Part shown: in pieces, positions 48,849 to 54,937 of the stretch | Numbering within the stretch: the stretch's first letter is position 1 | Layout of the letters: the number at the start of each line of letters is the position of its first letter | NCBI GenBank assembly: GCA_020845735.1 | Contig: JADLFF010000060.1 | Span: forward strand, 1-54,937 | Direction of reading: 5' to 3' | Source: Dehalococcoidia bacterium | GTDB taxonomy: Bacteria > Chloroflexota > Dehalococcoidia > UBA2979 | Length of the DNA stretch: 54,937 bases | Notes under the pieces: generated by a model | The model's input: only the letters and a program-made list of their open reading frames with translations | The model's database searches: none | What the model was told of the DNA's origin: nothing | Position numbers and translations under genes: made by a program

Positions 48849-49615
48849 GAGTCGCTCGTGCGTCCTCGAGGAGGGGCGGTGGGCTGAGACAACTGCTCGA
48901 TGAGCGGGACGAGGCCGGACAGGCTGTCGAGTTCGAAGTCGACCTGGGCGGAGTACGCGGGCTGCTCCTGCAGCAGGCCGCCGTCGCGGTTGAGCCAGAT
49001 GCCGGCGGCGAGGCCCGCGGCGCGCGCTCCGAGGACATCCGCGCCGATGTCGTCACCGACGTGGATCGCCTCGCCGGGTGCGACATCGAGCTGTTCGAGC
49101 GCGTGGCGGAAGATCGCGGGCTCCGGCTTGCGCGTGCCGAGCTCGCTCGAGATGGCGGCGACCTCGATGTGGCGGTCGAGGCCAAGCGGCTCGATCTTCA
49201 GCCGCTGCTCGACGCCCAGTCCGTTCGAGACGATGGCGAGTCGGTAGTGGCGCGCGAGCCTCTCGAGGACCGTGGGGACCTCGGGATAGAGGCGCACGTG
49301 CCGAGGCCAGGCGGCCTCGTAGTGGGCGAACATCTGCTCGGCGACCGCGGGGTTGGGACTGCCGAGCTGCTCGAGGAGCAGGACGAACGCGCGCTGGAGG
49401 AACTCGCGCTGCCACTCGCCGCCGCCTGCGTCGCGGTGCGCGCGGTGCACGAGTGGGCGAAAGACCTCGAGGTGGGCGCGCGGCCCATCACCGAGGTGGC
49501 CGAGCGCCGGCACGTGAGGCCGCCCGACCTCGAGGGCGTCGCCGAACGCTCCGCCCCACGCGCTCATCGAGTCGACGAGCGTGCCATCGAGATCGAGCAG
49601 AACCGCCCGGATCAT
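48845..49615 (-). CDS. HAD-superfamily hydrolase (YjjG/PGP-like)
   Basis: 256 residues. Motif I DLDGTLVDS with the nucleophile Asp at residue 8, motif II AIVSNG, motif III Lys in GTRKPEP, and motif IV GDDIGADVLGARAAG are all intact. A helical cap lies between motifs I and II. Phosphatase activity on sugar phosphates or nucleotides is expected. The ATG is preceded by no clear ribosome-binding site. Its 3' end overlaps the Imm5 gene. Confidence 0.9.
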   Translation of the reverse strand: MIRAVLLDLDGTLVDSMSAWGGAFGDALEVGRPHVPALGHLGDGPRAHLEVFRPLVHRAHRDAGGGEWQREFLQRAFVLLLEQLGSPNPAVAEQMFAHYEAAWPRHVRLYPEVPTVLERLARHYRLAIVSNGLGVEQRLKIEPLGLDRHIEVAAISSELGTRKPEPAIFRHALEQLDVAPGEAIHVGDDIGADVLGARAAGLAAGIWLNRDGGLLQEQPAYSAQVDFELDSLSGLVPLIEQLSQPTAPPRGRTSDS

Positions 49616-49651
49616 CGCCTCAGGCCGTGCGCGGTTGGGAGCGCCCGGGCG

Positions 49652-49999
49652 TCATCCCCGGCCGTTCGACTCGCCGTTGTCCTCATCCTCGAAGTCCTGG
49701 TCGTCGTCATCCTCGTCGTCCGAGTCGTCGGCGAAGACGCCGACTTCCTCGCCTCGCCAGACCGTGACGACGAGGTCCTCGCGGTAGGGGTCGGCGGTCA
49801 TGACGAGCTGCTCGTCGATCTCGCCGATGAGGTCCTGGATCTCCTCGTCGGCGACCGACTCGTGGACCATCAGGGTGCCGAAGGTGACCGAGGAGGTGAA
49901 GTGCAGCTCGACGCGGCCCAAGGAGTGGTCGGTGTCCTCGATCGAGTAGGACTCGGAGTACGGCGTGCGCGCCTCTCGCTCGAATCGGTACGTTGCCAC
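49652..49999 (-). CDS. Conserved-looking acidic hypothetical protein
   Basis: 115 residues from the GTG at 49999, which has AGGAGG seven bases upstream; the long upstream frame is not coding in style. Residues 1-85 form a mixed alpha/beta domain (YSIEDTDHSLGRVELHFTSS, DEEIQDLIGEIDEQLVMTAD, REDLVVTVWRGEEVGVFADD); the C-terminus is an Asp/Glu-rich tail. The family is not recognised. It lies 49 bases downstream of proA and may be co-transcribed with it. Confidence 0.8.
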   Translation of the reverse strand: MATYRFEREARTPYSESYSIEDTDHSLGRVELHFTSSVTFGTLMVHESVADEEIQDLIGEIDEQLVMTADPYREDLVVTVWRGEEVGVFADDSDDEDDDDQDFEDEDNGESNGRG

Positions 50000-50048
50000 G
50001 CTGCCTCCTGCTGGTCCGAATCCTGGGGTCGATGAAGCTGGAGCGAGC

Positions 50049-51320
50049 TTACGCTCGCGTTTGACCGTTGCCGAGCACGACCCACTTGTACGAGGTGAGC
50101 TCGCGCAGCCCCATCGGACCGCGCGCGTGCATCTTCTGCGTCGAGATGCCGACTTCGACGCCGAGGCCGAACTGGGCGCCGTCGTGGAAGTACGTCGAGG
50201 CGTTGACGAAGACGGCCGCCGCATCCACCTCGCGCTGGAAGCGCTGGGCGTTCGCGTAGGACTCCGTCACGATCGCCTCGGAGTGACCGCTCCCGTGCTC
50301 CTCGATGTGTGCGAGCGCCTCATCGAGGGAATCCACGACGCGCACGGAGCAATCGAGGGACAGCCACTCGCGGTCGTAGTCCTCGGGGGCGGTGGCGGCC
50401 GTGGGTGCGGCGCTCCCGGCGAGGGCGGCCGCGCGGCGGTCGACGTGGAGCGTCACGCCTCGGGAGCCGAGCGCGGCAGCGAGCTGCGGGATGAGCGCGC
50501 TTGCGGCATCGACGTGCACGAGGAGAGTGTCCATGGCATTGCACACGGACGGGCGCGCCGTCTTCGCGTTGATCACGATGTTCGTGGCCATCTCGATGCT
50601 GGCGTCGGCATCGACGTAGGTGTGGCAGACGCCGATGCCGCCCGTGACCACGGGCATCAGCGCCTCGTCGCGGACGCGGCGGATCAGGTCGGAGCCACCT
50701 CGGGGGATGAGCAAGTCGATCGAGTCGTGTGCGCGCAGCATCGCGCCGACCTCGTCGCGGTCCGTCGACTCGATGAACTGGAACGCACCGGCGGGGAGAC
50801 CGGACGCCTCGGCGGCGCGCGCGACGATCCCGGCGAGGACCGAGGAGGTGGCGTGGGCATCGGAGCCGGAGCGCAGGACGACCGCGTTGCCTGACTTCAG
50901 GCAGATCGCGGCGATGTCCACCGTGACGTTGGGGCGCGACTCGTAGATGGCGCCGACGACACCGAGGGGTACGCGGATGCGGCCGATCTGGAGACCGTTC
51001 GGCCGCGTCGTCATGTCGATGGTCTCGCCGACGGGATCGGGGAGCGCGATGACGGCGCGGGTGTCGCGAGCGATGCCCGCCACACGCTGCTCGTTCAGCA
51101 CCATGCGGTCGAGGAACGAGTCGGTCAGGCCCTTTGCCCGGCCGCGCTCGACGTCGCCCGCGTTGGTCTCGAGGATGCGCGGGGTCTCGGCGACCAGGGC
51201 GTCGGCGATGCGGTCGAGGGCTTCGTTCTTCTGCCCCGTGGAGAGCGAGGCCATGCGGCGGCTGGCTCGCCGGGCGAGCGCGGCCTTCTCGACGGCCTCC
51301 GAGCGTGTCGAAATCGCCAT
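50049..51320 (-). CDS. proA: Gamma-glutamyl phosphate reductase
   Basis: NADPH-dependent reduction of gamma-glutamyl phosphate to glutamate semialdehyde in proline synthesis, 423 residues. Aldehyde-dehydrogenase fold with the catalytic Cys in ARPSVCNAMDTLLVHVD, the segments YESRPNVTVDIAAICLKSGN and RGGSDLIRRVRDEALMPVVT, and a typical end FGLGVEVGISTQKMHARGPM. TAGGAT (forward 51327-51332 complement) lies six bases before the ATG, with no Shine-Dalgarno, as expected for a leaderless message. proB is far away at 20.1-21.2 kb. Confidence 0.96.
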   Translation of the reverse strand: MAISTRSEAVEKAALARRASRRMASLSTGQKNEALDRIADALVAETPRILETNAGDVERGRAKGLTDSFLDRMVLNEQRVAGIARDTRAVIALPDPVGETIDMTTRPNGLQIGRIRVPLGVVGAIYESRPNVTVDIAAICLKSGNAVVLRSGSDAHATSSVLAGIVARAAEASGLPAGAFQFIESTDRDEVGAMLRAHDSIDLLIPRGGSDLIRRVRDEALMPVVTGGIGVCHTYVDADASIEMATNIVINAKTARPSVCNAMDTLLVHVDAASALIPQLAAALGSRGVTLHVDRRAAALAGSAAPTAATAPEDYDREWLSLDCSVRVVDSLDEALAHIEEHGSGHSEAIVTESYANAQRFQREVDAAAVFVNASTYFHDGAQFGLGVEVGISTQKMHARGPMGLRELTSYKWVVLGNGQTRA

Positions 51321-51481
51321 GTCCCGATCCTACACGAGGGTGCGGGGGAGCGCTCTGAGAGTTCGTTGCAACGGCGGGCGGCCGCCTCGGGGACGATTCG
51401 AGGGTTGGCGTACGTCGGACGGATGAGGGCGGAGGCGCGGTACGGGAGGGGCTCGATTCGGGGCCTGCCTCGACGGCAGGG

Positions 51482-51508
51482 GTGGTTCGCCAGGCTCACC
51501 ACGAACGG
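51482..51508 (+). repeat. Cluster F: single GTGGT-type palindromic repeat
   Basis: One hairpin with arms GTGGT/ACCAC and the conserved core, followed by GAACGGAGG, in the 302-base spacer 51321-51622. Shorter echoes of the GAACGGATGGCGGC sequence follow at about 51530-51570. The rest of the spacer shows nothing gene-like. Confidence 0.8.
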
Positions 51509-51622
51509 AGGAGGGCCACGCCTCGGAAGCGGATGGCGGCCACGCCGAGGAACGGATGGCGGCCGCGCCCGGGGAACGAATGACGCAGCAGGCTGGCTGG
51601 CGCAGAGGGGCGGTCGAGCGGC

Positions 51623-52132
51623 CTAGTCGGCGCGGTAGTCACCGGACTGGCCACCGGACTTCGCGACGAGGCGCACGGCCTCGATGGTCATGCCGCGCTC
51701 GACGGCCTTGCACATGTCGTAGACCGTGAGGGCGGCGACGGAGACCGCGGTGAGCGCCTCCATCTCGACGCCCGTCTGCGCGGAGGTGCGCACCGTCGCC
51801 GTGATCTCGAGGGCAGCCGCGTCGCCATCCGACGAGGGGGTGAGGTGGACCTCGATGCCGGAGATGGGGAGGGGGTGGCAGAGGGGGATGAGGTCGTGCG
51901 TGCGCTTCGCGGCCATGATGCCCGCGACCCGCGCAACCGCAAGGACATCACCCTTGGGGTTCGTGCCCTCGAGGATCTGCGCGAGGGTCTCGGGGCGCAT
52001 GACAACGCGGCCTCGAGCGGTGGCTTCGCGGGTGGTCACCGCCTTGGCCGACACGTCGACCATCCGCGCGTGGCCCTCGGCGTCCACGTGGGAGAGCGTC
52101 ACTTGCTTGCGCGGTGTGCTGTCCGAGGTCAT
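51623..52132 (-). CDS. moaC: Cyclic pyranopterin monophosphate synthase MoaC
   Basis: Second part of the molybdopterin precursor Z pathway, 169 residues. Conserved [20 protein letters not shown], the catalytic Lys in [20 protein letters not shown] (the KRTxxLIPLCH motif), [20 protein letters not shown] and the closing [20 protein letters not shown] are all intact. It lies downstream of moaA (13 bases between moaC start and moaA stop) in one operon. Confidence 0.97.
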   Translation of the reverse strand: MTSDSTPRKQVTLSHVDAEGHARMVDVSAKAVTTREATARGRVVMRPETLAQILEGTNPKGDVLAVARVAGIMAAKRTHDLIPLCHPLPISGIEVHLTPSSDGDAAALEITATVRTSAQTGVEMEALTAVSVAALTVYDMCKAVERGMTIEAVRLVAKSGGQSGDYRAD

Positions 52133-52145
52133 ACGTCGTCCATCG

Positions 52146-53195
52146 CTAGCCGCCGAGGTGTGACATCTCGAGTCGGGGGAGGGTGGCCGTCGCGGCGGAG
52201 CGGATCTCCGAGTAGCGGTCGTCGCGCTGAGACCAGACGCCGCGGATGACGTGCACGAGATCGGCGTCCGAGCTGCCGTCGCGGAGACGCCCGCGGAGGT
52301 CGAGCCCGTGTGAGGCGAAGAGACACGTGACCAGCTCGCCCGCCGCGGTGAGGCGCGCGCGGGTGCAGTCGCCGCAGAAGGGCTCAGTCACCGAGGTGAT
52401 CACGCCCACCTCGCCGCTGCCGTCGGCGTAGGCCCAGCGCTGGGCGACCTCGCCGCGGTAGTTCGCCTCGAGGGGAACGAGCGGCATCGCGGCCGAGATG
52501 CGCTCGACGACCTCGCGGCCTGGCACCACCTCGTCCATGCGCCAACCGTTGGTGTTGCCCACGTCCATGTACTCGATGAAGCGGAGGACGTGGCCGCTGC
52601 CCTTGAAGTGGCGCGCGAGGTCGAGGAGGGTGTGCTCGTTCACGCCTCGACGGACGACGGCGTTGACCTTGACCGGCGCCAGCCCGGCGCGCTCTGCGGC
52701 AGCGATGCCGTCGAGGACGAGCTGCACGGGGAAGTCCATGTCGTTCATCGAGCGGAACACCGCGTCGTCGAGCGAATCGAGGCTCACCGTGATCCGTCGG
52801 AGGCCCGCGTCGGCGAGCGCCTGCGCCTGGTGCGCGAGCAGCGAGCCGTTGGTCGTGAGCGTGACCTCGAGGTCATCGATCGCGGCGAGCATGCGGACGA
52901 GGGCCGGGAGGTCGGCGCGCAGGGTGGGCTCGCCGCCGGTGAGGCGCACCTTGCGCACGCCGAGGCCAGCGAACACGCGGGTGAGCCGCGTGATCTCCTC
53001 GAAGGTGAGGATCTCCTCGCGCGGGAGGAACTGGAAGGACGGCCCGAAGACCTCGCGCGGCATGCAGTAGCGGCAGCGGAAGTTGCAGCGGTCCGTCACC
53101 GAGATGCGGAGGTCCCGCAATGGCCGCCCGAAGCGGTCGAGGAGCGCGGGCACATCGGGGCGTTCGAGGTCGGCGTGGTGCATCGGGATCGTCAC
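52146..53195 (-). CDS. moaA: GTP 3',8-cyclase MoaA (radical SAM)
   Basis: Radical SAM enzyme converting GTP to the cyclic intermediate for MoaC, 349 residues. The N-terminal cluster motif is C-X3-C-X2-C (CNFRCRYC, residues 37-44), followed by [20 protein letters not shown]. The second, C-terminal cluster ligands are in [18 protein letters not shown] and VTCLF. The protein ends in the essential Gly-Gly (SHLGG). The GTG start has GGAGG six bases upstream. It heads the moaA-moaC operon; other mo-cofactor genes are outside the window. Confidence 0.97.
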   Translation of the reverse strand: MTIPMHHADLERPDVPALLDRFGRPLRDLRISVTDRCNFRCRYCMPREVFGPSFQFLPREEILTFEEITRLTRVFAGLGVRKVRLTGGEPTLRADLPALVRMLAAIDDLEVTLTTNGSLLAHQAQALADAGLRRITVSLDSLDDAVFRSMNDMDFPVQLVLDGIAAAERAGLAPVKVNAVVRRGVNEHTLLDLARHFKGSGHVLRFIEYMDVGNTNGWRMDEVVPGREVVERISAAMPLVPLEANYRGEVAQRWAYADGSGEVGVITSVTEPFCGDCTRARLTAAGELVTCLFASHGLDLRGRLRDGSSDADLVHVIRGVWSQRDDRYSEIRSAATATLPRLEMSHLGG

Positions 53196-53217
53196 CCCTG
53201 GCCTCCAGGAGGAGCGG

Positions 53218-53832
53218 TCAGGCCGGACGGCCCGCCGCGAGATCGCGGAGCACCGCCATCATCTCACGCATGGCCCGGGCCCGGTGGCTGAGGTGCTGCT
53301 TCTCGTCACCCAGCTCGGCCATGGTGCGGCCATCGGGCAGCTCGAAGACGGGGTCGTAGCCGAAGCCGTTCTCGCCTCGGGGGGCGGCTGCGATGCGGCC
53401 CTCGACCGTGCCTTCGCGCGCGTAATTGAGGCCGTTCGGGTCGGCGAGCACGAGCACCGCTCGGAAGCGGGCGCCGCGACGAGCGGGCGGGACGCCCTCG
53501 AGGAGGCGCAGGAGGTGCTCGTAGCGCTCGCGGTCCGTGCGCGCGCGGCGGCCGCCGAACCGCGCCGAGAGCACCCCGGGGCGGCCCTCGAGCGCGTCCA
53601 CCTCGAGGCCGGAGTCGTCGGCGAGGGCCGGGAGGCCGCTGGCCGTTGCGTAGGCGACCGCCTTGAGCGTGGCGTTTTCGAGGTAGGAGCGGGCGCCCTC
53701 GGGGACCTCCATGCGGCCGAGCCCGGCGTCGCGCGGGAGCACGAGCGTCCAGCCGCTGCCTGCCATGAGCGCGGCGAACTCGCGTGCCTTGCCGGCGTTG
53801 GATGATGCGAGGACGAGGCGGCGGTCGGGCAT
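53218..53832 (-). CDS. rdgB: Non-canonical purine NTP pyrophosphatase (XTP/dITP, RdgB/HAM1 family)
   Basis: Removes xanthosine, inosine and related triphosphates from the nucleotide pool, 204 residues. It starts [20 protein letters not shown], with [40 protein letters not shown], the family signature [25 protein letters not shown] and [13 protein letters not shown] 53832 is preceded by TAGAAT eight bases away (leaderless-type) and lies 11 bases after the VOC gene stop, so it may also be co-transcribed. Confidence 0.95.
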   Translation of the reverse strand: MPDRRLVLASSNAGKAREFAALMAGSGWTLVLPRDAGLGRMEVPEGARSYLENATLKAVAYATASGLPALADDSGLEVDALEGRPGVLSARFGGRRARTDRERYEHLLRLLEGVPPARRGARFRAVLVLADPNGLNYAREGTVEGRIAAAPRGENGFGYDPVFELPDGRTMAELGDEKQHLSHRARAMREMMAVLRDLAAGRPA

Positions 53833-53843
53833 CGAGGGCGATT

Positions 53844-54272
53844 CTACTCGGGGAGCTGCATCGTCCGATCGGGACCGAGCGGGAAGCCCGGGTTCCACGC
53901 GACCTCCCAGATGAACCCGTCGGGGTCGGCGAAGAACCCGGCGTAGCCACCCCAGAACGTGTCCCCGGCGGGCTTCACGAGTCGTGCACCGGCTGCGGCG
54001 GCCGTCGCCATGACCGCGTCCACCTCGGCGGGGGAGTCGACGTTGTGGGAGATCGTGATGCCGGCGAATCCGGTGCCCTCGGCGGGCACGCCGGCGTCCT
54101 CGGCGAGGAGGTGCCTGCGGAAGAGCGCGAGCACCGTGCCCTGGCTGTGGAAGAAGGTAACGTCGTCCCCGCTGGCGCCGCTCATCGGCCAGCCGAGGCC
54201 GTCGCGATAGAACGCGCGGGAGGCGTCGAGGTCGCGGACCCCGAGGGTGAGCAGGGTGATCCGCGGCTCCAT
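53844..54272 (-). CDS. VOC-superfamily protein (glyoxalase/bleomycin-resistance type)
   Basis: 142 residues: two beta-alpha-beta-beta-beta modules, with LTLGVRDLDASRAFYRDGLG in the first and AGFFADPDGFIWEVAWNPGF in the second. The typical metal ligands (His near the first strand, Glu in the second) are only partly evident (SHNVDS, WEVAWN). The start has GAGGAGG upstream. The substrate is unknown. Upstream of rdgB on the same strand. Confidence 0.85.
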   Translation of the reverse strand: MEPRITLLTLGVRDLDASRAFYRDGLGWPMSGASGDDVTFFHSQGTVLALFRRHLLAEDAGVPAEGTGFAGITISHNVDSPAEVDAVMATAAAAGARLVKPAGDTFWGGYAGFFADPDGFIWEVAWNPGFPLGPDRTMQLPE

Positions 54273-54299
54273 GGCGCCTCCTCTGCGCTCAGATGGACG

Positions 54300-54937
54300 C
54301 TAGATCGACTCCCAGCGGTCCGACATCTTCGCGGCGACGGCGGGCATCGTGGTGTACTCCAGCTCGTCGAGGGGAAGACGGTGCGGCTCGAAGGGGCCGT
54401 GCTTGCGGAGGTGGTCCGCGACGCGGTTGGCCTCGGCGCGGACGTTGTCGAACGAGACGTCGTCGAACATGTCGCGGGGACCGACGAGCTTGCCCTGGGC
54501 GATCTGGAACCCGAGGGCGACCACGCGCGGCGGGCCGTCGAAGCGGGCGGGCGTGGCCTGGGCGCGCGAGACGGGCATGAGTGGGCCGTAGTGAGAGCCG
54601 CGCATGAACCCCTCGACGATCCAGGCGTGGGTGAACGGCTCGAGGGCTTCGCCGACGGCCGGGAACACTCCCTGGCAGCGGATGATCGCGGCGGGGTCGT
54701 CCTTGCCGACGTAGCGTCCGGCGATGAGCGAGAGCTTGTCCGTGGAGGAAACCGCGGCCACCTCGCCGCTGAGGCGGGAGACGACGCGCTTCACGGCGAA
54801 GCGGGCGGGAGAGCCGATGAACACCAGGAGGTCGTAGAGCTCCTCCGGGCTGTTGAAGACGATCTTGCGGTGCTCCTTGACGTCGTGGACCTCGAAGGCG
54901 AAGCCGTCGTGGAGCGACTCGGAGATGACGAGCCCGG
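54300..54937 (-). CDS. Fructose-1,6-bisphosphate aldolase/phosphatase, archaeal/deep-branching type (5' end missing)
   Basis: About 212 C-terminal residues; the frame continues off the right edge. The segments DVKEHRKIVFNSPEELYDLL, RCQGVFPAVGEALEPFTHAW, MRGSHYGPLMPVSRAQATPA, RFDGPPRVVALGFQIAQGKL and HGPFEPHRLPLDELEYTTMP match the bifunctional FBP aldolase/phosphatase family, which makes fructose 6-phosphate unidirectionally in gluconeogenesis with Mg2+ and a Schiff-base lysine. Metal-binding residues of the N-terminal part are outside the window. The family occurs in archaea and thermophilic bacterial lineages. Confidence 0.92.
   Translation of the reverse strand, partial: GLVISESLHDGFAFEVHDVKEHRKIVFNSPEELYDLLVFIGSPARFAVKRVVSRLSGEVAAVSSTDKLSLIAGRYVGKDDPAAIIRCQGVFPAVGEALEPFTHAWIVEGFMRGSHYGPLMPVSRAQATPARFDGPPRVVALGFQIAQGKLVGPRDMFDDVSFDNVRAEANRVADHLRKHGPFEPHRLPLDELEYTTMPAVAAKMSDRWESI

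Overview
The window is about 55 kb of very GC-rich bacterial chromosome with dense, mostly single-copy housekeeping genes and many GTG/TTG starts. An HspR/HAIR heat-shock operon, CIRCE-controlled groESL, a T-box in front of a type-2 (HHVL/KMSKS) isoleucyl-tRNA synthetase, DUF3105-DsbA-VKOR, DUF2851, an archaeal-type FBP aldolase/phosphatase and apparently leaderless promoters together suggest a Chloroflexota-like organism (Dehalococcoidia/Tepidiforma-type is my guess). The taxon is inferred from gene content, not demonstrated.

Layout. 1-5.4 kb: hsp20 diverges from dnaJ-hspR-clpC, with one perfect HAIR operator between two promoters. 5.5-11.9 kb: acetyltransferases, two MFS exporters and a disulfide-forming set (DUF3105, membrane-anchored DsbA-like protein, VKOR). 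12.0-14.0 kb: remnant of a prophage or gene-transfer-agent-like locus, in which a scaffold-like 5' gene fragment is joined out of frame to a tail-protein 3' fragment. 14.0-17.8 kb: T-box leader and ileS. 18-26.3 kb: thioredoxin-like protein, YihY, proB, a PP2C-like/TM/beta-propeller protein, tsaD, DUF2851 and an autoregulated-looking XRE regulator. 26.4-28.8 kb: CIRCE, groES, groEL, terminator. 29-38.7 kb: M16 protease, ArsR/SdpI-like pair, MBL hydrolase, MutY-like glycosylase, CDF transporter, lysA-holB-ricT. 39-45 kb (minus strand): yidC-khpB-(pfkB~parA)-parB-ridA-dinB, a chromosome-partition/membrane-insertion cluster. 45-50 kb: PQQ-propeller lipoprotein, parS-like sites, a degenerate aldo/keto reductase, a zinc-ribbon protein behind a LexA-type box, an orphan Imm5 and a HAD phosphatase. 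50-54.9 kb: proA, moaC-moaA, rdgB, VOC protein and the 3' part of an FBP aldolase/phosphatase.

Six intergenic clusters carry a family of short palindromic elements. It has two arm types (GTGGT/ACCAC and GCCCT/AGGGC) around one conserved core. The arm changes are compensatory, so the hairpin itself appears to be conserved. Several genes have a -10 hexamer only 6-8 nt before the ATG, and in three of these a matching -35 lies exactly 17 bp upstream, which points to leaderless mRNAs.
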